From positions 1,192,010-1,256,009 of the forward strand of contig NZ_KK214998.1 in NCBI RefSeq assembly GCF_000633935.1: DNA of 64,000 bases. Direction: 5' to 3'. Position 1 is the stretch's first letter. Each line of letters begins with the position of its first letter. A program made the position numbers and the translations under genes. Below are positions 9,093 to 17,431 of this stretch, piece after piece. Origin of the DNA: Ectothiorhodospira haloalkaliphila ATCC 51935 (GTDB lineage: Bacteria; Pseudomonadota; Gammaproteobacteria; Ectothiorhodospirales; Ectothiorhodospiraceae). Below the pieces are notes generated by a model. It was not told the DNA's origin, did not search any database, and saw only the letters and a list, made by a program, of their open reading frames with translations.

Positions 9093-9336
9093 ATTTTTAT
9101 CATTCCCGAATCACACGGATCTCAAGTTTTGAGAGTGCAACTTTCCAACATTGTTCAACGGCGTTTACACATGCATGCGCCGCTTGCTCTCCTGCCCGCA
9201 TGCCCAGCACCATGGGCCACTGACCTCGCTGCTTGCGGATATGGACATACTGCCAAAGTGACACCCCAGGGATAGACACGCCCACCCAGAATTGATGGTT
9301 GCTTGCTCAGGGAACGCCACATGACCGGGTTACGTA

Positions 9337-9365
9337 TTGCACGAATATCAGCAAACGCTTATTTT
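9337..9365 (+). promoter_or_regulatory. Candidate promoter for the flavoprotein disulfide reductase gene
   Basis: TTGCAC (9337-9342) and TATTTT (9360-9365) are 17 bp apart, about 34 bp before the ATG at 9399. An AAGGAGG ribosome binding site lies between them and the start. Weak consensus match. Confidence 0.35.
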
Positions 9366-9398
9366 GAGTGGTAGACACAAGAAACCAAGGAGGCATCC

Positions 9399-10817
9399 AT
9401 GCCCCAGGATATTCAAACCGACGTCGCCATCATCGGCGCAGGCACCGCCGGCCTGTTCGCCATGAAACAGGTTCGCATGGCCGGCAAGTCGGTGACGATG
9501 ATAGACCCGGGCCCACTGGGCACCACCTGCGCCCGGGTTGGCTGCATGCCCTCGAAGGTTGCGCTGCACGCCGCCCACCTATGGCACCAACGGCAGGAGA
9601 TGGCGGAGTACGGCACCCAGGGCATCGAGCAACTCTCGCTGGACAGGGACAAGGCCTGGGCCCGGGTCAGCGCCATGCGCGACCGATTCGCCGGGAAAAC
9701 AGAGGAGAACGCCCGCAAGGCCATGGGCGAAAACCTGCTGGAGGGACCGGCCCGCTTCGTGGAACCCACCGTGCTTGAAGTGGAACTCCCTGGCGGTGAG
9801 CGCCAGGTGGTGCGCGCCCAGGCCGTGGTCATTGCCAATGGCTCCCGCCCCGTAGTACCCGAGTGGCTCGAGCCCATGAGTGATCGGGTCGTGACCACCG
9901 ACACCCTGTTCGATGTCAAACACATCCCCGACTCGGTGGGCGTGCTGGGCCTCGGCGCCATCGGCCTGGAGATGGGCCTTGCCCTGTCACGCCTCGGGGT
10001 GCGCGTCGTGGGTTCCGACATTGCCAGGCTGCCGGCAGGCATCAGCGACCCGGAACTGGGGCAGCGCGTGATCGAGCAATTCAGTGCGGAGTTTCCCCTG
10101 TGGTTGGGCGAGAGCGCCGAATTGAGCAAGGAGGAAGACGGGATCCTGATGAAGACATCCCAGGGGCAGGAAAAGGTGGACATGATCCTGGCATCCCTGG
10201 GTCGCCGCCCCAACACCGACACCCTCAACCTGGCTGAAGCGGGCTTCGAACTGGACGACAAGGGTCAACTGCGCTTCGATCCCGCCACTCAGCAGGTTCA
10301 GGATTTCCCCGTATTCGTGGCAGGCGACGTGAACGGCCACCGCCCCCTGCAACATGAAGCAGGGGACGAGGGCACCATCGCCGGCTTCAACGCAGCCCGG
10401 GGCATCACCCGTTTTCGCCGCCGGACACCACTGAGTATCGCCTTCACCCATCCGGACATCGCCGTGATCGGTGAGCGCCTGGAAGATATGGACCCCGACG
10501 AGATCGTGACGGGTTCAGCCGATGGCAGCGGCAATGGCCGCTCGGTCATCCTGGGCGCGCAGAGCAATCTGATTCATCTTCATGCCGACGCAAAAACCGG
10601 CCGCTTGCGAGGCGCGTCGCTGATGGCCACACACGGCGAACACCTGGCTCATTTACTGGCCTGGGCCATCCAGCGTGGAGAAACGGCACAGGACCTGCTG
10701 GCGATGCCTTTTTATCATCCCGTGGTGGAAGAAATACTCCCCGATGCACTGCAGGACATCGTCTCCAGGCTCCCGGAAACGCATGATCTGCCCAAAGGAT
10801 TTCGCCGCGAGGAATAA
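9399..10817 (+). CDS. Dihydrolipoamide-dehydrogenase-like FAD disulfide oxidoreductase
   Basis: Class I pyridine-nucleotide disulfide reductases pass electrons between NAD(P)H, FAD and a redox-active disulfide. This 472-residue protein has the FAD fold IIGAGTAGLFAM, the active-site disulfide Cys44-Cys49 in TCARVGCMPSK, the NAD-fold GLGAIGLEMGLAL, the second FAD motif VFVAGDVNG, and the C-terminal catalytic pair His440/Glu445 in YHPVVEE. It matches the Lpd architecture, but no 2-oxoacid dehydrogenase genes are next to it. The CARVGC spacing replaces the CLNVGC usual in Lpd. Its disulfide substrate is therefore not fixed. It is monocistronic, with AAGGAGG just before the ATG. Confidence 0.85.
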   Translation: MPQDIQTDVAIIGAGTAGLFAMKQVRMAGKSVTMIDPGPLGTTCARVGCMPSKVALHAAHLWHQRQEMAEYGTQGIEQLSLDRDKAWARVSAMRDRFAGKTEENARKAMGENLLEGPARFVEPTVLEVELPGGERQVVRAQAVVIANGSRPVVPEWLEPMSDRVVTTDTLFDVKHIPDSVGVLGLGAIGLEMGLALSRLGVRVVGSDIARLPAGISDPELGQRVIEQFSAEFPLWLGESAELSKEEDGILMKTSQGQEKVDMILASLGRRPNTDTLNLAEAGFELDDKGQLRFDPATQQVQDFPVFVAGDVNGHRPLQHEAGDEGTIAGFNAARGITRFRRRTPLSIAFTHPDIAVIGERLEDMDPDEIVTGSADGSGNGRSVILGAQSNLIHLHADAKTGRLRGASLMATHGEHLAHLLAWAIQRGETAQDLLAMPFYHPVVEEILPDALQDIVSRLPETHDLPKGFRREE

Positions 10818-10839
10818 ACAGCGTTTTCACTGAGTTGAC

Positions 10840-10888
10840 GGGGTCTTTCGCGCCCGATGACCGTATTTTGATCGGGCAGGAAGACCCC
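10840..10888 (+). terminator. Two-tier hairpin after the disulfide reductase gene
   Basis: An outer stem GGGGTCTT/AAGACCCC (10840-10847 with 10881-10888) encloses an inner stem GCCCGAT/ATCGGGC (10852-10858 with 10871-10877). A weak T-run (about 10898-10902) follows after 9 nt. It probably separates the flavoprotein gene from the ahcY riboswitch transcript, although the T-tract is not immediately adjacent. Confidence 0.45.
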
Positions 10889-10915
10889 CGGGTGTGATTT
10901 TTCCAGTGATTGCGC

Positions 10916-10998
10916 TATACTTTGCGGCTCTGTCTGAGGAGCGCTGCAACGGATCATCGAATCCGCCAGGCTCAGACACCTCCTAAAACGGCGCTCGC
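10916..10998 (+). promoter_or_regulatory. SAH riboswitch with upstream -10 element, controlling ahcY
   Basis: The SAH riboswitch senses S-adenosylhomocysteine and switches on its recycling. The core GAGGAGCGCTGCAAC and CCAGGCTCAG, hallmarks of this class, are both present. P1 is a perfect 7-bp stem, GTCTGAG (10932-10938) with CTCAGAC (10971-10977). The pseudoknot is also perfect: GAGCGC (10939-10944) with GCGCTC (10991-10996). An AAAACGG segment leads into the pseudoknot, as in known examples. A TATACT -10 hexamer lies at 10916-10921, just before the aptamer, with no good -35. No intrinsic terminator is evident between aptamer and start codon; control could act on the AAGGAG site (11072-11077). 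Confidence 0.9.
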
Positions 10999-11084
10999 TG
11001 TACCCGCGAAAGTGGTCGGCGAGCTGAAAGTCTTGCTCCCGTCCGACCGCTTCGCACTCGCCCAAAGATTTAAGGAGTGTGTTC

Positions 11085-12500
11085 ATGAACGCAGTCGTTG
11101 ATAGCCAGAACCACGATTACGCCGTAGCCGATATCAACCAGGCCGATTTCGGCCGCAAGGAAATCGCCATCGCCGAGACCGAAATGCCCGGTCTGATGGC
11201 CACCCGTGAAGAATACGCCAAGGACCAGCCGCTGAAGGGCGCCCGCATCGCCGGCAGCCTGCACATGACCATTCAGACGGCCGTGCTGATCGAAACCCTG
11301 AAGGCCCTGGGCGCAGACGTGCGCTGGGCTTCCTGCAACATCTTCTCCACCCAGGACCACGCTGCTGCAGCCATCGCCGCCGGCGGCACCCCCGTGTTCG
11401 CCTACAAGGGCGAAACTCTGGAAGAGTACTGGGAGTACTGCCACAAGATCTTCGAATGGTCCGACGGCGGCACCCCCAACATGATCCTGGACGATGGCGG
11501 TGACGCCACCCTGCTGATCCACCTGGGCGCCCGCGCCGAGAAGGATCTGTCCCTGGTGGACAACCCCACCAATGATGAAGAGCGCGTGCTGTTCGCCCAG
11601 ATCAAGGAACGCGTCAAGAGCCAGCCGGGCTGGTACTCCAAGGTCCTGAAGAACATCCAGGGCGTGACCGAAGAAACCACCACGGGCGTGCATCGCCTGT
11701 ACCAGATGGCGAAGGAAGGCTCCCTGCCGTTCCCGGCCATCAACGTGAACGACTCGGTCACCAAGTCCAAGTTCGACAACCTGTATGGCTGCCGTGAGTC
11801 CACCGTGGACGCCATCAAGCGCGCCACCGACGTGATGATCGCCGGCAAGACCGCCGTGGTCTGCGGTTATGGTGACGTGGGCAAGGGTGCTGCCCAGTCC
11901 CTGCGTGCCCTGTCCGCTGAAGTGTGGATCACCGAAATCGACCCGATCTGCGCCCTGCAGGCCGCGATGGAAGGCTACCGCGTGGTCACCATGGACGAAG
12001 CCTGTGACAAGGCCGACATCTACGTGACCGCCACCGGCAACAAGGACGTGATCACCGCCGATCACATGTCCCGCATGAAGGACCAGGCCATCGTCTGCAA
12101 CATCGGTCACTTTGACTCCGAGATCGACGTTGCCGGTCTGCGCAAGTACCAGTGGGAGAACATCAAGCCCCAGGTGGACCACATCATCTTCCCGAAGGGC
12201 AACCGCATCATCCTGCTGGCTGAAGGCCGCCTGGTGAACCTGGGTTGCGGCACGGGCCACCCGAGCTTCGTGATGTCCAACTCCTTCACCAACCAGACCC
12301 TGGCCCAGATCGAGCTTTGGGTGCATGGCGACAAGTACAAGAACGACGTCTACGTGCTGCCCAAGCACCTGGACGAGAAGGTGGCTTCCCTGCACCTGGG
12401 CAAGATCGGCGCCAAGCTGACCAAGCTGACGGAAGACCAGGCCCAGTACCTGGGTCTGCCGGTGGAAGGCCCGTACAAGCCGGAACACTACCGGTACTGA
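11085..12500 (+). CDS. ahcY: Adenosylhomocysteinase (SAH hydrolase)
   Basis: AhcY splits S-adenosylhomocysteine into homocysteine and adenosine, relieving product inhibition of methyltransferases. The 471-residue protein has [29 protein letters not shown], and the NAD-binding [11 protein letters not shown]. It also has [11 protein letters not shown] and the C-terminal signature KPEHYRY. The ATG at 11085 was chosen because AAGGAG sits 7 nt upstream; an in-frame GTG two codons earlier overlaps that site's spacing. It lies directly under an SAH riboswitch and is followed, about 280 bp on, by metF, the next methyl-cycle gene. Confidence 0.97.
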   Translation: MNAVVDSQNHDYAVADINQADFGRKEIAIAETEMPGLMATREEYAKDQPLKGARIAGSLHMTIQTAVLIETLKALGADVRWASCNIFSTQDHAAAAIAAGGTPVFAYKGETLEEYWEYCHKIFEWSDGGTPNMILDDGGDATLLIHLGARAEKDLSLVDNPTNDEERVLFAQIKERVKSQPGWYSKVLKNIQGVTEETTTGVHRLYQMAKEGSLPFPAINVNDSVTKSKFDNLYGCRESTVDAIKRATDVMIAGKTAVVCGYGDVGKGAAQSLRALSAEVWITEIDPICALQAAMEGYRVVTMDEACDKADIYVTATGNKDVITADHMSRMKDQAIVCNIGHFDSEIDVAGLRKYQWENIKPQVDHIIFPKGNRIILLAEGRLVNLGCGTGHPSFVMSNSFTNQTLAQIELWVHGDKYKNDVYVLPKHLDEKVASLHLGKIGAKLTKLTEDQAQYLGLPVEGPYKPEHYRY

Positions 12501-12504
12501 TTGC

Positions 12505-12608
12505 GGCGCCGTGGGCTTGGGGGCGCCTTTGTGCACCCCTGGCACGGCACGCGAGCCAGGCAGCGCCCTCCGGGGCGCTGCCACTGGGTGGCCCCGGACT
12601 CCGGGGCC
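12505..12608 (+). terminator. Run of three GC-rich hairpins after ahcY
   Basis: Three stems follow the ahcY stop. GGCGCC/GGCGCC (12505-12510 with 12522-12527) is followed by TTT. A 10-bp stem GGCAGCGCCC/GGGCGCTGCC (12559-12568 with 12573-12582) has a TCCG tetraloop of the stable UNCG type. GGCCCCGG/CCGGGGCC is at 12590-12597 with 12601-12608. The first is the best terminator candidate. None has a long T-tract, so they may instead stabilise the ahcY mRNA 3' end. Confidence 0.5.
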
Positions 12609-12781
12609 TTCCCGTGTCAGCGGCGTTCATAGCGTGCCCGCGCAGCCCTCCCCCGCCCTATTGAATTTCCTTCCCTTGATCGTATTCACCCGGCAAGACC
12701 GGCGTGCCCTGCCCTACCGTACCTACGCCATGGGTCTGCCAACGATCGAATGCCTTCCCGCACCACATGCGAGGACCTGAC

Positions 12782-13645
12782 ATGAAGACCCAGAAACAGC
12801 ACGAACGCACGTTCAGTTTCGAGTTCTTCCCGCCCAAGAACGACGAGGGCGCGAAGAAACTCAAGGACACCTGGACCGAACTGGCCAAGCTGGAGCCCCG
12901 CTTCTTCTCCGTGACCTACGGCGCCGGCGGCTCCACCCAGGCCCGTACCCTGGAAACGGTACTGGACATCCACAAGAACTCCGGTGTGGATGCCGCACCT
13001 CACCTGTCCTGCATCGACTCCACCGCCGAACAGATGCGCGGCATCCTGCAGCTCTACAAGGACAATGGACTACGCCATATCGTGGCTCTGCGTGGCGACC
13101 TGCCCTCGGGCATGCGCGACCCGGGCGAATTCCGCTACGCCAATGAGCTGGTGGAGTTCATTCGCAAGGAAACGGGTGATCATTTCACCCTGGAAGTGGC
13201 GGCCTACCCGGAGTTCCATCCCCAGGCCCCGAACGCCCTGAAGGACCTGCAGAACTTCAAGCGCAAGGTGGATGCCGGCGCGGACTCGGCCATCACCCAG
13301 TATTTCTACTCGGCGGAAGCCTATTTCCGTTTCGTGGAAGATTGCGAGAAGCTGGACATCAACATCCCCATCGTGCCGGGCATCATGCCCATCACCAACT
13401 ACAAGCAACTGGCCCGTTTCTCGGATGCCTGCGGCGCCGAGATCCCTCGCTGGATCCGCAAGCGCCTGGAAGCCTTTGGTGAGGATACGGCATCCATCAA
13501 GGCCTTCGGGGAAGAGGTGGTCACCGAGATGTGCGACCAGCTGCTCAAGGCCGGCGCACCGGGCCTGCACTTCTACACCATGAACCAGGCCGGCCCCATC
13601 AAGGCCATCTGGAAGAACCTGGGGCTGAAGCCCGAGCCTCGGTAA
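12782..13645 (+). CDS. metF: 5,10-methylenetetrahydrofolate reductase
   Basis: MetF is an FAD enzyme that reduces methylene-tetrahydrofolate to methyl-tetrahydrofolate, the methyl donor for methionine synthesis. The 287-residue TIM barrel has FSFEFFPPKND with the catalytic-glutamate region, FFSVTYGAGGS, the segment HIVALRGDLP, and AITQYFYSAEAYFRF. Length is close to that of the E. coli enzyme. The ATG at 12782 is preferred because the protein then starts at the family N-terminus; the longer open frame adds low-quality sequence. With ahcY upstream it forms a methyl-cycle neighbourhood. It ends at a strong hairpin terminator. Confidence 0.96.
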   Translation: MKTQKQHERTFSFEFFPPKNDEGAKKLKDTWTELAKLEPRFFSVTYGAGGSTQARTLETVLDIHKNSGVDAAPHLSCIDSTAEQMRGILQLYKDNGLRHIVALRGDLPSGMRDPGEFRYANELVEFIRKETGDHFTLEVAAYPEFHPQAPNALKDLQNFKRKVDAGADSAITQYFYSAEAYFRFVEDCEKLDINIPIVPGIMPITNYKQLARFSDACGAEIPRWIRKRLEAFGEDTASIKAFGEEVVTEMCDQLLKAGAPGLHFYTMNQAGPIKAIWKNLGLKPEPR

Positions 13646-13663
13646 GATTCGGGGACCACGCGG

Positions 13664-13707
13664 CCCTCACCCCAACCCCTCTCCCGCCAGCGGGAGAGGG
13701 GTTTTTT
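13664..13707 (+). terminator. metF terminator made from the 38-nt palindromic repeat, copy 2
   Basis: CCCCTCTCCCGC (13676-13687) and GCGGGAGAGGGG (13690-13701) form a perfect 12-bp stem with a CA loop, followed immediately by six T residues (13702-13707). It is an intrinsic terminator for metF, between convergent metF and typA. The 38 nt 13664-13701 are the inverted copy of the element at 6638-6675. Confidence 0.9.
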
Positions 13708-13710
13708 GGT

Positions 13711-15528
13711 TCAGCCCGCTGACCGTGCGGCGCGCTTGCGCTCATGCTCCAGCAGCAGCTTCTTGCGCAGGCGAATGGAAGTCGGGGTCACTTCCACCAG
13801 CTCGTCGTCCTCAATGAACTCCAGGGCCTGCTCCAGCGACAGGCGCAGGGGTGGGGTGAGGATGATGTTCTCGTCCGAGCCTGCGGCACGGATGTTGGTG
13901 AGCTGCTTGGCCTTGAGCGGGTTCACCACCAGGTCGTTGTCACGGCTGTGGATGCCGATGATCATGCCCTCGTACACCTCCTCGCCGGGGCCGATGAACA
14001 TGCGACCGCGATCCTGCAGGTTGAACAGCGCAAAACCCAGGGCCTTGCCGGCACCGTTGGCGATCAGCACGCCATTGTTGCGGGGTGCCACCGCACCGGG
14101 GCGGAAGGGGCCGTAGCTGTCGAACACATGGTGCAGGATGCCGGTGCCCGAGGTGGCGGTGAGGAACTCCGTCTGAAAGCCGATCAGGCCACGCGAGGGC
14201 ACGCGATAATCCAGCCGCACCCGGCCCTTGCCATCGGGAATCATGTCCAGCAGCTCGCCTCGGCGACTACCCAGCTTTTCCATGATGGCGCCCTGGTGCT
14301 GCTCTTCCACATCCACGGTAACCATCTCGTAGGGCTCTTCCTTCTCCCCGTCTTTCTCGCGCACGATGACCTCGGGGCGTGACACGCCCAGCTCATAGCC
14401 CTCGCGACGCATGTTCTCGATGAGGATGGACAGGTGCAATTCGCCCCGCCCGGACACGCGGAATTTGTCCGGATCGTCCGTTTCCTCCACCCGCAGGGCC
14501 ACGTTGTGCTTCAACTCCTCCTGCAGGCGGTCACGGATGTTGCGAGAGGTCACGTATTTGCCATCGCGGCCGGCAAACGGAGAGGTGTTCACCTGGAAGG
14601 TCATGTTCACCGTGGGCTCATCCACGATGAGCGCCTTGAGGGGCTCAATGGCGGCCGGGTCGCACAGGGTGTCGGAGATGTAGAGCTCGTCCATGCCCGT
14701 GAAGGAGATGATGTCACCGGCACTGGCCTCGGGCACTTCCACCCGCTCCAGCCCCTTGAAGCCCAGGATCTGCAGCACGCGGCCATTACGGACATTGCTT
14801 TCCCGGTCCATCACCTTCACCGGGGTGTTGGTCTTGATGCGGCCCCGCTTGATGCGGCCGATGCCGATCAGGCCCTGATAGGAGTTGTAGTCCAGGGAGG
14901 ACACCTGCAACTGGAACGGGCCATCCGGATCCACGGACGGCGGCGGCACCTTATCGACGATGGTCTGGAACAGGGGCGTCATGTCGCCTTCGGTCACATC
15001 ATGCTCCAGGCCGGCAAAGCCCTTGAGGGCCGAGCAGTACACCACCGGGAAGTCCAGCTGCTCCTCATCGGCGCCGAGGCGGTCGAACAGGTCGAAAATC
15101 TGGTCCACCACCCAATGGGGCCGGGCGCCGGGGCGATCCACCTTGTTGATCACGACGATGGGCTTGAAGCCCATGGCGAAGGCCTTGGCGGTCACGAAGC
15201 GGGTCTGGGGCATGGGGCCGTCCACCGCGTCCACCAGCAGCAGCACCGAATCCACCATGGAGAGCACACGCTCCACCTCGCCACCGAAATCGGCGTGGCC
15301 GGGGGTGTCCACCACGTTGATGCGGTAGCCCTGCCAGTCCAGGGCGGTGTTCTTGGCCAGGATGGTGATCCCACGCTCCTTTTCCAGGGCATTGGAGTCC
15401 ATCATGCGTTCCACCACCTGGGCGCGCGCATCGAGGGTACCCGACTGCTGCAGCAATTTATCCACGAGGGTGGTCTTGCCGTGATCCACGTGGGCGATGA
15501 TGGCGATATTGCGAAGCTTGTCGGTCAT
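13711..15528 (-). CDS. typA: Translational GTPase TypA/BipA
   Basis: TypA is an EF-G-like ribosomal GTPase involved in stress adaptation and 50S assembly. The 605-residue protein has the P-loop [15 protein letters not shown], the switch segment [18 protein letters not shown], and the NKVD G4 motif. EF-G-like domains II, III and V follow. The characteristic C-terminal TypA region contains [12 protein letters not shown] and ends in a basic tail, [17 protein letters not shown]. Length matches the family. It is monocistronic, converging on metF. Confidence 0.97.
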   Translation of the reverse strand: MTDKLRNIAIIAHVDHGKTTLVDKLLQQSGTLDARAQVVERMMDSNALEKERGITILAKNTALDWQGYRINVVDTPGHADFGGEVERVLSMVDSVLLLVDAVDGPMPQTRFVTAKAFAMGFKPIVVINKVDRPGARPHWVVDQIFDLFDRLGADEEQLDFPVVYCSALKGFAGLEHDVTEGDMTPLFQTIVDKVPPPSVDPDGPFQLQVSSLDYNSYQGLIGIGRIKRGRIKTNTPVKVMDRESNVRNGRVLQILGFKGLERVEVPEASAGDIISFTGMDELYISDTLCDPAAIEPLKALIVDEPTVNMTFQVNTSPFAGRDGKYVTSRNIRDRLQEELKHNVALRVEETDDPDKFRVSGRGELHLSILIENMRREGYELGVSRPEVIVREKDGEKEEPYEMVTVDVEEQHQGAIMEKLGSRRGELLDMIPDGKGRVRLDYRVPSRGLIGFQTEFLTATSGTGILHHVFDSYGPFRPGAVAPRNNGVLIANGAGKALGFALFNLQDRGRMFIGPGEEVYEGMIIGIHSRDNDLVVNPLKAKQLTNIRAAGSDENIILTPPLRLSLEQALEFIEDDELVEVTPTSIRLRKKLLLEHERKRAARSAG

Positions 15529-15572
15529 GGGAAGTTCGGCCTTCCGGCGGGGCGGTCATTGCGGGGGTGGAG

Positions 15573-15578
15573 ATTATA
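15573..15578 (-). promoter_or_regulatory. Perfect -10 hexamer upstream of typA
   Basis: The minus strand reads TATAAT at 15578-15573, 45 bp before the typA start. No good -35 is present at the expected spacing (the sequence there is TATCGC), so it may be a weak or activator-dependent promoter. Confidence 0.4.
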
Positions 15579-15670
15579 CTCCCCATTGTCGGGCGGCGAT
15601 ATGCGCGTCATGGCATCGTGGAGATCGACATCCCCGCCGCCCCATCCAAACTGGAATGCGTTTGCCCTTT

Positions 15671-15698
15671 GTACTAACATTGCGTCAATTGCACTAAC
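15671..15698 (+). promoter_or_regulatory. Candidate operator of the first DUF1778/GNAT pair: direct repeats
   Basis: GTACTAAC (15671-15678) and GCACTAAC (15691-15698) differ at one base and are 20 bp apart, about two helical turns. They lie directly before the GGAGG ribosome binding site (15703-15707) of the antitoxin gene. Ribbon-helix-helix antitoxins bind such spaced repeats, so autoregulation is likely. This is an inference from position and spacing. Confidence 0.5.
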
Positions 15699-15713
15699 GC
15701 ACGGAGGTCAACC

Positions 15714-16004
15714 ATGACCGCCTCTACCTCTTCAGCGACGCGTTCCGCCCGATTGGGATTGCGCGCCACGCCCGAGCAGGAAGCCGTACTGCGCCGCGCC
15801 GCCGACGTGGCGCACAAGTCGCTGACAGATTTCATCCTCGACAGCGCCTGTCAGGCCGCCGAGCAAACTCTGCTCGACCAACGCTTGTTCATGGTCTCGG
15901 GAAGCCAGTACCAGGCCCTGATGGATTTGCTGGAACAGCCCGAACAGGCGAACGAAGGACTGCACGACCTGTTCTCACGGAAAGCCCCTTGGGAGAAGGC
16001 GTGA
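15714..16004 (+). CDS. tacA: DUF1778 (TacA-type) antitoxin, copy 1
   Basis: TacA-family antitoxins bind and neutralise GNAT acetyltransferase toxins and repress their own operon. The 96-residue protein starts with a ribbon-helix-helix DNA-binding domain: the strand ARLGLRATPEQEAVL, then RRAADVAHKSLTDFIL. The toxin-binding C-terminal helices include RLFMVSGSQYQALMDLLEQP, typical of DUF1778. It overlaps the toxin gene by 4 nt (GTGA), the usual translational coupling of these pairs. A second, divergent copy lies 650 bp downstream. Confidence 0.9.
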   Translation: MTASTSSATRSARLGLRATPEQEAVLRRAADVAHKSLTDFILDSACQAAEQTLLDQRLFMVSGSQYQALMDLLEQPEQANEGLHDLFSRKAPWEKA

Positions 16005-16498
16005 GCTTGATCGGCCCAGAGCCGCTCGGGGCACACCACCGACTCGAAGGCTTCGATTGCGGCAAAACGACGCTCAATGACTGGCTGGTGCGCCATGCCC
16101 AACAGGCACAAGGCAGCGGCTTGGCCAAGACCTTCGTCGTCAGCGAAGACGACCACGTGGCTGGTTATTTCAGCCTGACCGTCGGCCAGATCGACACGCT
16201 CGATGCGCCGGAGCGCATTCGCAAGGGCATGGGACAGTATCCGATCCCCGTCGTGATCCTTGCCCGTCTGGCCGTCCGCCTGCAGGATCAGGGCCGTGGG
16301 ATCGGCGTCGGACTGTTGCAGGATGCCATCCGCCGCACATTGCTGATTGCCGAGCAGGCCGGCATCCGCGCGATGCTGACCCACCCCATTGGCGAAGATG
16401 CGGCGCGGTTCTACACCCGCTTTGGTTTCATCGACTCGCCGCTGCGTGAGCAGCAACTCTTGCTGCTGCTCAAGGACGCCCGCCAGTGGGTCAAGTGA
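16001..16498 (+). CDS. tacT: GNAT acetyltransferase toxin (TacT type), copy 1
   Basis: TacT-type toxins acetylate the amino acid on charged elongator tRNA, stopping translation. The 165-residue protein has the GNAT fold. The N-terminal segment is FDCGKTTLNDWLVRHAQQAQ, followed by the substrate strand VAGYFSLTVGQID and the acetyl-CoA loop after ILARLAVRLQDQ (GRGIGVGLLQDA). The catalytic-type tyrosine is near the C-terminus in ARFYTRFGF. The start is GTG at 16001, overlapping the antitoxin stop. The family is clear; the target tRNA is not predictable from sequence. Confidence 0.9.
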   Translation: MSLIGPEPLGAHHRLEGFDCGKTTLNDWLVRHAQQAQGSGLAKTFVVSEDDHVAGYFSLTVGQIDTLDAPERIRKGMGQYPIPVVILARLAVRLQDQGRGIGVGLLQDAIRRTLLIAEQAGIRAMLTHPIGEDAARFYTRFGFIDSPLREQQLLLLLKDARQWVK

Positions 16499-16589
16499 TC
16501 CGCACTGGGTCAAGCATCGAAGCCGTCGGCCACCCGGCGCAATTAAGACTCTCATAATCAATAGGTTACGCGCGGACAAATCAAAAGGC

Positions 16590-16620
16590 ATTGTCAGGAC
16601 AATGTCCGGACACCTACAAT
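16590..16620 (+). promoter_or_regulatory. Promoter with two overlapping palindromic operators for the second pair
   Basis: A -35 TTGTCA (16591-16596) and a -10 TACAAT (16615-16620) are 18 bp apart, each matching consensus at 5 of 6 positions. Two palindromes occupy the same DNA: TGTCAGGACA (16592-16601) within a larger ATTGTC-AG-GACAAT, and TGTCCGGACA (16603-16612). An antitoxin bound there would block RNA polymerase directly. The ATG follows 32 bp downstream behind a GGAGGGG site. Confidence 0.65.
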
Positions 16621-16652
16621 TGAGGCATCCAAGATCAGTCCGGAGGGGCACC

Positions 16653-16931
16653 ATGGGCACCCTGAATCTTTCCAAGACTGAACGCATTGACGTTCGTGCG
16701 AGCACGCCAGTCAAGCAACTACTGCAGGAAGCCGCACGCGCCTGCCACAAGAATGTCAGCGAGTTCCTGCTCGACGCGGGCGTGACGGCGGCTGCGCAGA
16801 CACTGGCAGATCGTCGCCAGTTCATACTGGACGATGCGCAGTGGCAGACGTTCCAGGAGGCGTTGGATCGTCCGGTGCAAAGCAAGCCTCGCCTGAAGAA
16901 GTTGCTGCGTGAACCCGGGGCGCTCGGTTGA
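16653..16931 (+). CDS. tacA: DUF1778 (TacA-type) antitoxin, copy 2
   Basis: This 92-residue ribbon-helix-helix protein (LSKTERIDVRASTPVKQLL, then AACHKNVSEFLL-like helices) ends with a short basic tail, KPRLKKLLREPGALG. The middle segment RRQFILDDAQWQTFQEALDR is the DUF1778 toxin-contact region. It is related to copy 1 but far from identical, so the tandem arrangement is old or was acquired twice rather than being a recent duplication. The ATG at 16653 lies after GGAGGGG. It overlaps the toxin start by 4 nt (TTGA). Confidence 0.88.
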   Translation: MGTLNLSKTERIDVRASTPVKQLLQEAARACHKNVSEFLLDAGVTAAAQTLADRRQFILDDAQWQTFQEALDRPVQSKPRLKKLLREPGALG

Positions 16932-17431
16932 GCAATGGCTACGCCCCCGTTCGCAAGTTGGCCGCAACGGATCAGGTCGATGCCTTTGACTGCGGCCAGG
17001 CTGCGCTGAACCAGTTCCTTCAGCGCCACGCGCTCGTCAACCAGAAGGCGAACAGCGCGCAGACCTACGTCTGCTGCCAGGGTGACGTGGTGGTCGGCTT
17101 CTACAGCCTCGCCGTAGGCAGCGTCGATCCAGAAGCGGCACCATCAAGGGTGATGAAGGGGCTGGCACGTCACCCAGTGCCGGTCATGATCCTGGCCCGG
17201 CTAGCAGTGGACAAGGAGCATCAGCACAAGGGCCTGGGCCAAGCTTTGCTCAAGAATGCCCTGCTGCGCACGGCACAGGCCGCCGACATCGCCGGTATCC
17301 GTTGCCTGCTGGTACATACCAAGGATGATGCGGCGCGGTACTGGTACGAATCCTGGGAATTCGAGCCCAGCCCGACCGATCCGTATCACTTATTCCTGAT
17401 GCTCAAGGATCTCAAGAGCTTGTTGAGCTGA
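16928..17431 (+). CDS. tacT: GNAT acetyltransferase toxin (TacT type), copy 2
   Basis: This 167-residue GNAT protein carries FDCGQAALNQFLQRHALVNQ, the core strand VVGFYSLAVGSVD, and the acetyl-CoA-binding segment ILARLAVDKEHQHKGLGQAL. The tyrosine region is ARYWYESWEFE. Organisation and motifs parallel copy 1, with clear divergence. It uses a TTG start coupled to the antitoxin stop. Its last 20 bases overlap, on the other strand, the end of a short reading frame resembling the start of HsdS. Confidence 0.88.
   Translation: MSNGYAPVRKLAATDQVDAFDCGQAALNQFLQRHALVNQKANSAQTYVCCQGDVVVGFYSLAVGSVDPEAAPSRVMKGLARHPVPVMILARLAVDKEHQHKGLGQALLKNALLRTAQAADIAGIRCLLVHTKDDAARYWYESWEFEPSPTDPYHLFLMLKDLKSLLS

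Larger units (their letters stand above)
8928..9398. other. 471-bp intergenic region with hairpin and divergent promoters
   Basis: This region holds a terminator-like hairpin at 8968-9000, a candidate minus-strand promoter at 9064-9092 and a candidate plus-strand promoter at 9337-9365. A weak 61-codon minus-strand reading frame (9100-9285) was considered and not accepted. The segment 9080-9190 is noticeably more A+T-rich than its surroundings. Confidence 0.5.

Noticed and set aside
9100-9285. 61-codon minus-strand frame in the 8928-9398 gap
   Set aside because: It starts with GTG without a ribosome site, has no recognisable domain, and lies in A+T-rich regulatory-looking DNA.
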